Assembly: GCF_007641255.1 (NCBI RefSeq)
Contig: NZ_CP036259.1
Span: 2,356,001-2,420,000 of the forward strand
Reading direction: 5' to 3'
DNA from: Sporomusa termitida
GTDB taxonomy: Bacteria > Bacillota > Negativicutes > Sporomusales > Sporomusaceae
DNA length: 64,000 bases
Notes under the pieces: model-generated
Seen by the model: the letters and a program-made list of their open reading frames with translations, nothing else
Told to the model about the DNA's origin: nothing
Databases searched by the model: none
Made by a program: the position numbers and the translations under genes
In this document: positions 55,452 to 64,000 of the stretch, one piece after another
Layout of the letters: every line of letters begins with the position of its first letter
Position numbering within the stretch: position 1 is the first letter of the stretch

Positions 55452-56189
55452 TCAGCCTCCTAAATCGCCGCACTCATACATAACAACAGTCAGCGCCGCA
55501 ACCGCAGCTGTCTCGGTACGCATAATTCTTGGTCCCATGCTGACAACACTAACCCCGTTGGCCGCGCACAGGGCAACCTCAGCCGGGCTAAAGCCCCCTT
55601 CCGGACCGATAAAGAGACCATAAACAGGCCGGCCGGTTTTGCTAAGTACCTGTTTCAGGCCCTGCGGGGCTTGCCCTTCGTATAACATGATTGTACTGGC
55701 ATTGGATATTTCCGGCTGTCCCAATACAGCCGCCAGGCGGGTAACAGGCAGAATCCGGGGAATATAACTCCGGCCACACTGTTTGGCTGCCTCGCGGGCT
55801 ATTTTTTGCCAACGGACTACCTTATCAGCCTGTTTCTGTACATCGTATTTAACTATGCAATGTTCTGTTATTGCCGGAATAATACCATATACACCAAGTT
55901 CCACTGCCTTTTGAATAATATAGTCCATTTTTTCGCCCTTGCCTAACCCCTGGACTAACCATACTTTAACCGGCGGCTCAGTATGATCTTCCATAGCTTC
56001 AAGCAGTGTTAGCTGTACTGACTCTGCGCTTATCCGGATGATTTCAGCTTTGGCCGTTTTCCCGTCCGGAGCAGCAACCTGTACAGTGTCACCGCTGGCC
56101 ATTCTCAGTACTAAAGCCATATGGCGAGCATCAGCACCCTCAATAAACACGGTACTGCTAAGCGGTACATTGATAAAGAAACGGCGCAT
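55452..56189 (-). CDS. rsmE: 16S rRNA m3U1498 methyltransferase
   Basis: A 245-residue SPOUT enzyme with IGPEGGFSPAEV and MGPRIMRTETAAVAAL, the SAM knot region. Placed between prmA and mtaB, as in Bacillus yqeT-yqeU-yqeV. Confidence 0.96.
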   Translation of the reverse strand: MRRFFINVPLSSTVFIEGADARHMALVLRMASGDTVQVAAPDGKTAKAEIIRISAESVQLTLLEAMEDHTEPPVKVWLVQGLGKGEKMDYIIQKAVELGVYGIIPAITEHCIVKYDVQKQADKVVRWQKIAREAAKQCGRSYIPRILPVTRLAAVLGQPEISNASTIMLYEGQAPQGLKQVLSKTGRPVYGLFIGPEGGFSPAEVALCAANGVSVVSMGPRIMRTETAAVAALTVVMYECGDLGG

Positions 56190-56201
56190 CCAAGCGCCTC
56201 C

Positions 56202-57140
56202 TTAACGGCTGCCGCTGCCGGCCACAATAGCCACCCAGCCGCCTTCTTCAATAACCCGGTCAACAACAAACCCACTATCAATGAGGGCAGCAGTAACATC
56301 ACCCAAACGGTCAGTTATAATGCCACTGCCAATAAATACGCCTTGATCGGCCAGCCTTATACGGACATCGGGCAGCATTTTAATAATGATGTCGGCAATA
56401 ATGTTAGCTACGATCACATCGGCCTTGCCGGTTACACCGGTTAACAGGTCGCCCTGTGTGATTTCAACCTTGGCAGTGACGTTGTTAACGGCAATGTTTT
56501 CTGCCGCCACCTTCACCGCTACCGGATCAAGATCAACAGCCCGCACGCTCGCTGCCCCCAGCTTCGCCGCGGCAACAGACAAAATGCCGGAACCGGTACC
56601 GACATCAAACACAACCTGCTTGGGCTTAATAACATCTTCCAAACAGCGCACACACATAGCCGTAGTAGGATGAGTACCTGTACCAAAAGCCATGCCGGGG
56701 TCCAATTCGATAACGATGTCCCCTGCAGCCGGAAGATACTCTTCCCAGGACGGCTTAATTACAATATGCTCACTCACCCGCACCGGATGGAAGTATTCTT
56801 TCCAGGCTGAAGCCCAGTCTTCTTCCTGAACTTCCCGGCAGTTAATGTAGCCGCGGCCTTTGTCAAGATTATGCTCATGCAGACCGTTTATACGCTCTTC
56901 AAATTCGCGCAGCTTATCATCTAAAAGCTCATCAACAGGTAAGTAGGATTTGACCGTTACGACCTCTGGGTTGAGTTCTTCGGGAATGTCGCAATAATCC
57001 CAACTCCCAGAGCGGCGGTAGGCATTAATAAGTTCAGGGTCTTCGATGACAACCCCGCTAGCGCCCAACTCATGGAAAATATCAGCTACAGCTTCTGTAG
57101 CTTCATGGGAGGTTTGAATGCTGATTTCAGCCCATTTCAT
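56202..57140 (-). CDS. prmA: Ribosomal protein L11 methyltransferase
   Basis: Trimethylates L11. The 312-residue protein has the N-terminal domain WAEISIQTSHEATEAV and the SAM block DPGMAFGTGTHPTTAMC, VFDVGTGSGILSVAAAKLGA. The ATG at 57140 has AGGGG upstream; the frame to 57212 has no ribosome site. It follows dnaJ. Confidence 0.96.
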   Translation of the reverse strand: MKWAEISIQTSHEATEAVADIFHELGASGVVIEDPELINAYRRSGSWDYCDIPEELNPEVVTVKSYLPVDELLDDKLREFEERINGLHEHNLDKGRGYINCREVQEEDWASAWKEYFHPVRVSEHIVIKPSWEEYLPAAGDIVIELDPGMAFGTGTHPTTAMCVRCLEDVIKPKQVVFDVGTGSGILSVAAAKLGAASVRAVDLDPVAVKVAAENIAVNNVTAKVEITQGDLLTGVTGKADVIVANIIADIIIKMLPDVRIRLADQGVFIGSGIITDRLGDVTAALIDSGFVVDRVIEEGGWVAIVAGSGSR

Positions 57141-57340
57141 GCGCCATCGCCCCTTAAACTTCAATGATATGATCAATAATAAGTTACAGGAATTAAATAA
57201 AATCCCCGGCATGCTATCCGTAACCGCAGAAATCAGGCGGCTATTAATAGCATGTGAAAAAAATCTTTGTTACATTCATATATAGCACAGCCAATCAAGG
57301 TTTACTAACATTTATATTAGCAAAAAGCGCTTAACTGCTT

Positions 57341-58483
57341 TCAAATAGAGCCAAAGGCATCTTTAAATTTTTTAAAAAAGCCTTTTTCCTCAGAGGTAGG
57401 ATCGGCACCACCTGCTTTGGCAAACTCTTGTAAAAGTTCCTTTTGACGATCAGTCAGTTTTTTCGGGGTTACTAGCTTAACGCGTACATGCTGATCACCG
57501 CGTCCATGACCGCGTAAATGGGGGATGCCTTTATCTTTTATCCGGAATACGGTCCCGGTTTGCGTACCCTCAGGGATTTTCAGCTTAACTTTACCATCCA
57601 GGGTCGGCACTTCAATTTCATCACCCAGTGTGGCCTGCACGAAATTAATCGGTACTTCACAAATAACATCATTGCCTTCCCGGGTAAACAGTTTATGCTG
57701 TTTTGCGAACAGATAAACATACAAGTCCCCGGGCGGGCCGCCCCGTTGCCCGGCTTCCCCTTCATGCGCCACTCTGAGCCTTGAGCCATTGTCAACCCCA
57801 GCCGGAATTTTGATTTTTATTTTACGTTTAACACGCAGTTTCCCCCGGCCGCTGCATTCTTTGCACGGGGTCTTAATGATTTTCCCTTCCCCGCGGCAGC
57901 GATCGCAAGCTCGCACGTTGACCATACGGCCAAAAGGCGTATTCTGCGTTACCTGAACCTGACCTGTTCCCCGGCAGTCAGGACAAGTTTCCGGATGTGT
58001 TCCCGGCGCCGAACCTGATCCCTGACAGCTGCCGCAATCCTCGGTCCGCGGCACCTGAATTTCAGTCTCCAACCCAAAAGCCGCTTCCTCAAAGCTGATC
58101 TCCATGTCGTACCGCAAGTCCGGCCCCCGTTCAGGCCCTGCATTCCGACCACCGCCAAACCCAAATCCCGCCTGCCCGAAAAACATATCAAATATATCGG
58201 AGAAACCGCCAGCGCCAGCGCCAGCACCGCCAAAGCCGCCGCCACCGTTAGCGGCATCGAACGCAGCATGACCAAATTGGTCATACTGCGCCCGGCGTTC
58301 GGCATTAGATAAAATTTCGTAAGCCTCGTTGACTTCTTTAAATTTTTCTTCGGCGTCCTTGGGGTTGTCACGGTTAACGTCAGGATGGTACTTGCGGGCC
58401 AATTTACGGTACGCCTTCTTTAAGTCATCTTCAGACGCCGTTTTGGCTACACCCAGCACTTCATAATAGTCTCGCTTACTCAC
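57341..58483 (-). CDS. dnaJ: Chaperone protein DnaJ
   Basis: DnaK co-chaperone, 380 residues. J domain with HPDVNRDNP, Gly/Phe region (about residues 75-120), four zinc motifs ([32 protein letters not shown]) and two C-terminal beta domains. The GTG at 58483 gives the usual [10 protein letters not shown] start; a TTG at 58498 is the alternative. It ends the hrcA-cpn-grpE-dnaK-dnaJ operon. Confidence 0.97.
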   Translation of the reverse strand: MSKRDYYEVLGVAKTASEDDLKKAYRKLARKYHPDVNRDNPKDAEEKFKEVNEAYEILSNAERRAQYDQFGHAAFDAANGGGGFGGAGAGAGGFSDIFDMFFGQAGFGFGGGRNAGPERGPDLRYDMEISFEEAAFGLETEIQVPRTEDCGSCQGSGSAPGTHPETCPDCRGTGQVQVTQNTPFGRMVNVRACDRCRGEGKIIKTPCKECSGRGKLRVKRKIKIKIPAGVDNGSRLRVAHEGEAGQRGGPPGDLYVYLFAKQHKLFTREGNDVICEVPINFVQATLGDEIEVPTLDGKVKLKIPEGTQTGTVFRIKDKGIPHLRGHGRGDQHVRVKLVTPKKLTDRQKELLQEFAKAGGADPTSEEKGFFKKFKDAFGSI

Positions 58484-58504
58484 TTCACACCATCCCAAAA
58501 CAAA

Positions 58505-60343
58505 TTATTTCTTTTCGTCGTCCATTACTTTATATTCGGCGTCAACCACTTTATCATCCGGCGGCGCCTCCTGCTGCCCCTGCGGGGCACCTTGTGCGCC
58601 TTCGGCCTGAGCATTCGCCTGATACATAGCTGCCGATAGTTCATAAAGTGGTTTGGTAAGTTCTTCAGTGTCAGCTTTTATTGCTTCAAGATCACTGCCT
58701 TTCAAAGTCTCCTTGAGTTTGTCAGCCGCCTGCTGCACCTTTTCGACCAGGGCTTTGTCAGCTTTATCGCCAAATTCATTAATCGTCTTCTCTGCATTAT
58801 ATACTAAAGAATCGGCATTGTTGCGCACTTCAACCTCTTCTTTGCGTTTTTTATCTTCAGCAGCATGAGACTCAGCTTCTTTTACCATTCTTTCTACCTC
58901 ATCCTTATTAAGACCGCCGGAAGAAGTAATAGTAATCTTCTGCTCTTTACCTGTGCCTAAATCTTTGGCCGATACATGAACAATCCCATTGGCATCAATA
59001 TCAAAACTTACTTCAATACGCGGCACACCGCGGGGGGCCGGCGGGATACCGGAAAGTTCAAAACGTCCCAGCGTCTTGTTATAAGAAGCCATTTCCCTCT
59101 CACCCTGCAGCACATGAATATCAACAGACGGCTGATTATCCGCAGCCGTTGAGAAGGTCTGGCTCTTGGAGGTCGGAATCGTAGTATTGCGTTCAATAAT
59201 TTTGGTAAATACCCCGCCCAGGGTTTCAATCCCCAGGGACAGTGGGGTAACGTCCAGGAGCAATACATCTTTTACCTCGCCCACAAGCACACCGGCTTGA
59301 ATAGCAGCACCAACAGCCACACACTCGTCCGGGTTAACGCCTTTATGCGGCTCTTTGTTCAGTGATTTTTTAATGGCTTCCTGTACAGCCGGAATCCGGG
59401 TTGAGCCACCCACAAGAATAACTTTGTCAATATCCTTCGCCGCTAAGCCGGCATCACTCAAAGCCTGACGGGTTGGCCCCATTGTAGCTTCCACAAGATC
59501 GGCAGTCAATTCTTCAAATTTTGCCCGGGTCAGGCTGATGTCCAGATGTTTGGGACCGGTTTGGTCGGCAGTAATAAAGGGCAGATTAATATTAGAAGTC
59601 AGTACACCTGATAATTCAATTTTGGCTTTTTCGGCGGCTTCCCGCAGACGCTGCATGGCCATACGGTCGTTGGCCAAATCTATTCCCTGCTCTTTTTTGA
59701 ATTCAGCGACCAGCCAGTTCATGACCCGCTCGTCAAAATCATCACCGCCCAGGCGGTTATTGCCACTTGTGGCCTTAACCTCAAAAACACCATCACCCAG
59801 TTCAAGAATGGATACGTCAAACGTACCGCCACCCAGGTCGAACACCAGGATAGTGTGGTCGTTGCCTTTATCCATGCCATAGGCTAAGGCAGCAGCGGTA
59901 GGCTCGTTGATAATACGGAGCACTTCCAGGCCGGCAATCGCACCGGCATCTTTTGTGGCCTGACGCTGACTGTCGGAGAAATAGGCAGGGACAGTAATTA
60001 CCGCCTGCGTAACCTTTTCCCCTAAATAGGCTTCCGCGTCTGATTTTAGTTTTTGCAGAATCATTGCCGAAATTTCCTGGGGAGTATAGTCCTTACCTTC
60101 AATATTGACTTTATAAGCAGTGCCCATATGGCGTTTAATCGAACTAACTGTGCCATCAGGATTGGAGACTGCCTGCCGCTTGGCAATTTGTCCGACCAGG
60201 CGTTCACCATTTTTCGAAAAACCAACTACTGAAGGGGTAATACGGCTGCCTTCCGGATTAGGAATAACAATAGGCTCGCCGCCTTCCATTACAGCTACTA
60301 CTGAGTTAGTAGTACCAAGATCAATACCAATTACTTTTGCCAT
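58505..60343 (-). CDS. dnaK: Chaperone protein DnaK (Hsp70)
   Basis: A 612-residue Hsp70. It begins [20 protein letters not shown], has [11 protein letters not shown] and [12 protein letters not shown], the substrate-binding domain and a lid that ends in an acidic [10 protein letters not shown] tail. Length matches Firmicute DnaK. It lies 37 bases after grpE. Confidence 0.98.
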   Translation of the reverse strand: MAKVIGIDLGTTNSVVAVMEGGEPIVIPNPEGSRITPSVVGFSKNGERLVGQIAKRQAVSNPDGTVSSIKRHMGTAYKVNIEGKDYTPQEISAMILQKLKSDAEAYLGEKVTQAVITVPAYFSDSQRQATKDAGAIAGLEVLRIINEPTAAALAYGMDKGNDHTILVFDLGGGTFDVSILELGDGVFEVKATSGNNRLGGDDFDERVMNWLVAEFKKEQGIDLANDRMAMQRLREAAEKAKIELSGVLTSNINLPFITADQTGPKHLDISLTRAKFEELTADLVEATMGPTRQALSDAGLAAKDIDKVILVGGSTRIPAVQEAIKKSLNKEPHKGVNPDECVAVGAAIQAGVLVGEVKDVLLLDVTPLSLGIETLGGVFTKIIERNTTIPTSKSQTFSTAADNQPSVDIHVLQGEREMASYNKTLGRFELSGIPPAPRGVPRIEVSFDIDANGIVHVSAKDLGTGKEQKITITSSGGLNKDEVERMVKEAESHAAEDKKRKEEVEVRNNADSLVYNAEKTINEFGDKADKALVEKVQQAADKLKETLKGSDLEAIKADTEELTKPLYELSAAMYQANAQAEGAQGAPQGQQEAPPDDKVVDAEYKVMDDEKK

Positions 60344-60380
60344 TGTACATTTCCCCCTTAAATAAACTGTTAAACTGTTC

Positions 60381-60950
60381 TTAACTGTTTGCTACTACTT
60401 TTACCATACTGGGACGGATTAACCGGCCGTTGACTTTATAGCCTTTTTGCAGTTCTTCGATGATTATGCCGTCAGGCTGACTCTTATCCTCAACCCGCAT
60501 GACAGCCTCATGCAAACCCGGATCAAATACATTGCCCACAGCACTAACCGGTTCTACACCTAATTGGCAAAGGGCATTGTTTAACTGCCGGAATATCATT
60601 TGTACGCCTGTTGCCAGGGTATCGACATCGGCCGGAGTACTGGCAGTTGCCCGTTCAAAATTATCAACAACCGGCAAAAGTTCGCAGACTACCCGTTCAG
60701 TCACAACGGCTGACAATTCTTCTTTTTCTTGCCTGGTCCGCCGCCGGAAATTATCAAAATCGGCCTGCAGCCGCTTATACCTGTCTGTCATTTCCTCAAG
60801 TAAGCGGCTTTTTTCATTAAGTGCAGACATAAACTGCTCTACATCCGCGGGATAAAAGCAGATTTCAGGATTATCGCCTGCCGCTTCGTCAACGCGGTCT
60901 GTTTCCTGGTCTATTTCGCCCGGAACCTGTTCTTTTTCATTATCTGCCAT
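60381..60950 (-). CDS. grpE: Nucleotide-exchange factor GrpE
   Basis: A 189-residue DnaK exchange factor. A long acidic start and a coiled coil ([20 protein letters not shown]) precede the beta domain (NPGLHEAVM-like [12 protein letters not shown]). The ATG at 60950 follows AGGAGG. It starts 15 bases after the chaperonin gene. Confidence 0.96.
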   Translation of the reverse strand: MADNEKEQVPGEIDQETDRVDEAAGDNPEICFYPADVEQFMSALNEKSRLLEEMTDRYKRLQADFDNFRRRTRQEKEELSAVVTERVVCELLPVVDNFERATASTPADVDTLATGVQMIFRQLNNALCQLGVEPVSAVGNVFDPGLHEAVMRVEDKSQPDGIIIEELQKGYKVNGRLIRPSMVKVVANS

Positions 60951-60965
60951 AAAACCCACCTCCTG

Positions 60966-62549
60966 TTAAAAATCAGGCATAGCACTATCGGCAGCGCCTG
61001 CCTTCTGGGCATTGGCCCCTTCTTCTTTTTTCTTGATAATAGTATCAATACGTAAAATAGCAACAGCGACTTCGCCGGCAGCTTTAATCGCATGCAGTTT
61101 TACCGGCACAGGGTCAACTACCCCCCGTTCCAGCATATCAGCCACTTCCCCGGTATCACAGTCTATGCCCAGTGAGTCGCAGTTTTGCGTAGTTTGTGTA
61201 GTAACGGCTTCCTCCACTTTCTCCAGCGGGTTAAAACCGGCATTTTCTACGATCTGAGACAAGGGCTGCTTGAGCGCATTGGTTACGCAATCAAGACCGT
61301 AAGCCGCCATGCCTTTAAGGTTATCCCGGTATTTGCCAACTTCCCTGGCCATAGCAACCTCAATCGAACCGCCGCCCGGCACATAACCGCCCTTCACCGC
61401 AGCCTGCACACTTGCCGCCGCATCTTTAGCAATGCGTTCCCGTTCCCCCACTACCTCTTCCGTGGCGGCCCCGACCAAAATCGTGGCCATCGGCTTGCCA
61501 TTGCCGCCGATAACCCGCACTTGCTCCAGCTTTTCATCCTGATACACCTTGTCAGCAGTACCCAGATATTTTTCAATATCAACCGGCTCTTTTTTCAAGC
61601 CGGTCCGTTTGATCAGCCGGGCACCGGAGTGATCCGCGACCCGGCGCAGGTCTTTGGCGGATACACGTTCAATAACCAGAATGTTGGCATCTGTGAGAAT
61701 TTCCTCAGCGGCACTATGTACGCCCCGGTCCACCATGACAACATTAACGCCCAGGCTGACAATTTTCTGGACATTTTTTTTGAATTCGTCCTGAAGTTCG
61801 ATATAACGCTTAAAACCAGCTTCCGTGCTTAACGCCTCATCTTCAATCTCTTCAGGTTCAAGGGCATCATCAATCAGCAGCAGTTTGGCGCAGGTTACAG
61901 CTTCCGGCATTTCCTGCGTCATCCGCTCCTGATCAACGACAACGCCCATAAATACCTCGTTATTGGCCCCGGCTTCAGCAGTAATAATCTCCGATAACTT
62001 AAAATTGTATTCATTGAGCTTTTCCACACCAATCAGCCTGGCTGCCTCAACTACCAGATCAGCAATATCCACATGCTCCCGGCCGGCAATCATGGCAATA
62101 CTGCGCAGGATTGGATCATTAACCTCTGTAATTGTGCGGGCCCGTTCTTTCACGCCAGTGAGGACCTTAGCCACACCATATTTAATGCCTTCAATCACTC
62201 TGGCCACAGGTACCCCGCGCATGACCTGGCTTACGCCTTCCGAGACCAGGCTGCCTGCCATAATTGTCGTCGTGGTTGTACCATCGCCGACCTCTGCCTG
62301 TTGGGCTTTGGCAGTATTAATCAACATTTTAGCAGCCGGATGATTGACATCCATTTTATCCAAAATGGTAACACCGTCATTGGTAATAATAACCTCACCA
62401 AAGCGATCAACAAGCATCGTATCAAGCCCTTTGGGCCCGATAGTGCCTTCGACAGCCGCAGTGATTGCCCTTACAGCATTAGCGTTCGTTAACAGAGCGG
62501 CCAAACGTTCATCCACGTCAGCCCCACTGCCTGCTTGCTTTAGATTCAT
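60966..62549 (-). CDS. Archaeal-type (group III) chaperonin, thermosome-like
   Basis: A 527-residue chaperonin of the thermosome/CCT lineage, not GroEL. Numbered from MNLKQ, IGPKGLDTMLVDRFG lies near 37-51 and NDGVTIL near 57-63. The nucleotide motif GDGTT is at 88-92, and VDPVPVKLHAIKAAGEVAVA with RIDTIIKKK lies near the end. Such proteins form closed rings that do not need a GroES cap. The ATG at 62549 follows AGGGGG. It lies 14 bases after hrcA and 15 before grpE, so it belongs to the HrcA/CIRCE heat-shock operon, as described for group III chaperonins of anaerobic Firmicutes such as Carboxydothermus. Confidence 0.95.
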   Translation of the reverse strand: MNLKQAGSGADVDERLAALLTNANAVRAITAAVEGTIGPKGLDTMLVDRFGEVIITNDGVTILDKMDVNHPAAKMLINTAKAQQAEVGDGTTTTTIMAGSLVSEGVSQVMRGVPVARVIEGIKYGVAKVLTGVKERARTITEVNDPILRSIAMIAGREHVDIADLVVEAARLIGVEKLNEYNFKLSEIITAEAGANNEVFMGVVVDQERMTQEMPEAVTCAKLLLIDDALEPEEIEDEALSTEAGFKRYIELQDEFKKNVQKIVSLGVNVVMVDRGVHSAAEEILTDANILVIERVSAKDLRRVADHSGARLIKRTGLKKEPVDIEKYLGTADKVYQDEKLEQVRVIGGNGKPMATILVGAATEEVVGERERIAKDAAASVQAAVKGGYVPGGGSIEVAMAREVGKYRDNLKGMAAYGLDCVTNALKQPLSQIVENAGFNPLEKVEEAVTTQTTQNCDSLGIDCDTGEVADMLERGVVDPVPVKLHAIKAAGEVAVAILRIDTIIKKKEEGANAQKAGAADSAMPDF

Positions 62550-62563
62550 GTAGTTCCCCCTTA

Positions 62564-63595
62564 TCACAACACCTTGTATTTTTTCAAAATTTCACCTAAA
62601 TGGCGTTGCATAAACTTAAGCACAGACATAGTTTTGCCATATTCCATTCTGGTTGGACCAAGCACCGCCACAGTACCCACCACCTGGCCGTCAATGCGGT
62701 AAGTGGCCTGCACAACACTGCAGTCATGAATACCTGTATATTTATTCTCCTGGCCGATAGTAACAATGACACCATCACTATTGGGCATGTGGAGAATATC
62801 GCTTAACAAAGTGTCTTCTTCAAACATAGTTAATAAACCTTTAACTTTATCAACATCACGGAATTCAGGCTGATTGAGCATCTGTGTTGTGCCGCCAAGG
62901 TAAACCTTGTCGTTCTTGTCGGCAGTAAGCGCCTGCTTTAAGAGGGTAACTGCCTGTTCAAAAATCTGCGGATCAGGCATGATATCGTTTTGAATAGCTT
63001 TTAAAACCGGCGTTGTTATCCGGTCAACAGCCAGACCTCCCAAACGGGAGTTTATCACATTAGCCACCCGGCTCAGGTCCTCATGGTGGAGCCCCTCAGG
63101 TATTTCAATAATCTTATTATCCAATAAACCGGTATCAGTGACAATCACAACAATTGACCGACGTTCATCCAGCGGCAAAAACTGGAGATACCGGAAAGTA
63201 CACTGCGACATCTGCGGCGCCAGTACCATGGAGACATTTTGCGTCATACGCGATAAAATTTTTACCGTCTCCTGAAATACTTCTTCAATTCGCCGGGCTC
63301 GCGTGTAGTACCAGTTATCGATAAGCGCAATGTCTGAATCGGAAATCTGGGGGGGCGCCAATAAACAGTCAACATAAAAGCGATAGCCTTTAACGGACGG
63401 TATCCTGCCGGCCGAGGTATGCGGTTGCTCAAGATAACCTAAAAACTCCAAATCCGCCATCTCGTTACGGATAGTAGCGGGGCTAATCCCGAGATTATAT
63501 TTACGCGCAATTGTCCGCGAACCAATAGGTTCTGCCGTTGAGATATAATCATCAATAATAGCTTGCAGGATTTGCCGTTTTCTTTCATCCAGCAC
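62564..63595 (-). CDS. hrcA: Heat-inducible transcription repressor HrcA
   Basis: A 343-residue repressor that binds CIRCE and needs a chaperonin to fold. The winged helix is DERKRQILQAIIDDYISTAE with SPATIRNEMADLE; QPHTSAGRIPS follows. The start is GTG at 63595 behind GGGGGAGA; the frame to 63622 runs into the CIRCE operator. First gene of the heat-shock operon. Which chaperonin feeds back on HrcA here (group III or a GroEL elsewhere) is open. Confidence 0.96.
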   Translation of the reverse strand: MLDERKRQILQAIIDDYISTAEPIGSRTIARKYNLGISPATIRNEMADLEFLGYLEQPHTSAGRIPSVKGYRFYVDCLLAPPQISDSDIALIDNWYYTRARRIEEVFQETVKILSRMTQNVSMVLAPQMSQCTFRYLQFLPLDERRSIVVIVTDTGLLDNKIIEIPEGLHHEDLSRVANVINSRLGGLAVDRITTPVLKAIQNDIMPDPQIFEQAVTLLKQALTADKNDKVYLGGTTQMLNQPEFRDVDKVKGLLTMFEEDTLLSDILHMPNSDGVIVTIGQENKYTGIHDCSVVQATYRIDGQVVGTVAVLGPTRMEYGKTMSVLKFMQRHLGEILKKYKVL

Positions 63596-63615
63596 CGGCT
63601 CTCCCCCCCTTACTG

Positions 63616-63642
63616 TTAGCACTCATGTCGGTTGAGTGCTAA
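63616..63642. promoter_or_regulatory. CIRCE operator
   Basis: TTAGCACTC (63616-63624), nine spacer bases and GAGTGCTAA (63634-63642), a perfect match to the HrcA operator. It lies between the promoter and hrcA. Confidence 0.98.
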
Positions 63643-63653
63643 TGCCTATTAAA

Positions 63654-63682
63654 AAAATACCACTCCTTGGGTTTAATGTCAA
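63654..63682 (-). promoter_or_regulatory. Promoter of the heat-shock operon
   Basis: TTGACA (63677-63682), 17 bases, TATTTT (63654-63659) on the minus strand; the CIRCE follows immediately. This fits vegetative sigma-A transcription under HrcA control. Confidence 0.85.
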
Positions 63683-63780
63683 GATACTAGTGTCTTGACC
63701 ACATTATCTTTTTAGTTTGCTGACGGCCAAAATGGCAAACGGCGGCGTCAGCCCCTCCTGACAGACCCCTGCCAGTCTGC

Positions 63781-63847
63781 GTCGTCGGTGCTTCCTTGCC
63801 CTTTACCATTTGTCTCGCCCTAAAACTAACATCTAATTTTGCCAAGC
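63781..63847. repeat. Palindromic intergenic repeat, family 1, second copy
   Basis: GTCGTCGGTGCTTCCTTGCC, then CTTTACCATTTGTCTCGCCC and TAAAACTAACATCTAATTTT match the reverse complement of 5281-5347 and the left arm at 5247-5266. It lies in the spacer between hrcA and hemW. An imperfect CGTCAGC/GCTGACG hairpin is just before it (63718-63755). Confidence 0.78.
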
Positions 63848-63910
63848 CACGAGTATGTCATCTTTCTTAAAACCGCTGGAATAGATTGCGGAGATTTTTT
63901 CTGTTTGCCC

Positions 63911-64000
63911 TCAGTGATCATCAATAAAAGCGGCAAAGACAAGATTGCTGAACTTCATGCCTTTGTCAGTCAGCCATACCCGGCGACCATTTGTCGCCAG
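63911..64000 (-). CDS. hemW: HemW-like heme chaperone, C-terminus only
   Basis: The last 29 codons of a gene that enters from the right edge. The residues GRRVWLTDKGMKFSNLVFAA, then FIDDH and a stop, match the end of HemW/HemN-like radical SAM proteins. The hemW-hrcA order is conserved in Firmicutes. Too short for a motif check. Confidence 0.75.
   Translation of the reverse strand: MATNGRRVWLTDKGMKFSNLVFAAFIDDH

Noticed and set aside
61185-61832. Plus-strand 215-codon frame over the chaperonin gene
   Set aside because: Despite its length it runs antisense to a conserved chaperonin, has no ribosome site, and its translation shows no family pattern.

Overview
This window most likely comes from a spore-forming, double-membraned Firmicute of the Negativicutes (Sporomusaceae-like). 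This is inferred from two things seen together: sporulation genes (ytxC, yqfC, yqfD) and an OstA/LptA-like exported protein that fits an outer-membrane cell plan. Thiamine genes under a TPP riboswitch, a type III glutamine synthetase, T-box-controlled aminoacyl-tRNA synthetases and a short-chain acyl-CoA dehydrogenase fit a strict anaerobe. Almost every gene is on the minus strand; the exceptions are a nitroreductase, the OstA-like gene, a broken transposase and a candidate small RNA.

Layout. 1-5.0 kb: thrS (cut by the window edge) with promoter and T-box, ytxC, a GRAM-like protein and prfC. 5.0-12 kb: a repeat-rich spacer, tRNA-Val, acyl-CoA dehydrogenase, a small DMT transporter, a cell-wall 3D protein behind a c-di-AMP riboswitch, an exported unknown, an M20-like protein that has lost metal ligands, a small siroheme reductase and a ferritin-like protein. 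12-17 kb: two different glutamine synthetases, each with the same promoter and a leader attenuator, and each followed by the same structured repeat. 17-20 kb: an IS1634-like element (about 1.97 kb) between two identical 363-bp direct repeats that cover the 3' part of a GDT1-family gene and the glnN promoter. 20-26 kb: nitroreductase, RNase P RNA, the thiSGHE operon, nif3-like and trmK. 26-30 kb: four tRNAs separated by a repeated spacer, then rpoD and dnaG. 30-64 kb: a long housekeeping block.

From trmK/nif3 to hemW the order closely follows the Bacillus subtilis yqe/yqf region: hemW, hrcA, grpE, dnaK, dnaJ, prmA, rsmE, mtaB, rpsU, yqeY, nfeD, floA, yqfC, yqfD, phoH, pgpH, ybeY, dgkA, cdd, era, yqzL, recO, glyQS, ccpN, the PPDK regulator, dnaG, rpoD. 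The departures are the interesting points: an archaeal-type (group III) chaperonin between hrcA and grpE behind a CIRCE operator, a HerA-like ATPase without NurA, a proline-rich membrane protein beside floA, dgt with the OstA-like gene, and a Cys-rich PAS protein.

Several intergenic spacers carry palindromic repeats of at least four families. A candidate structured small RNA with its own promoter and terminator lies between yqeY and nfeD. No CRISPR array, prophage or classical defence island was seen.
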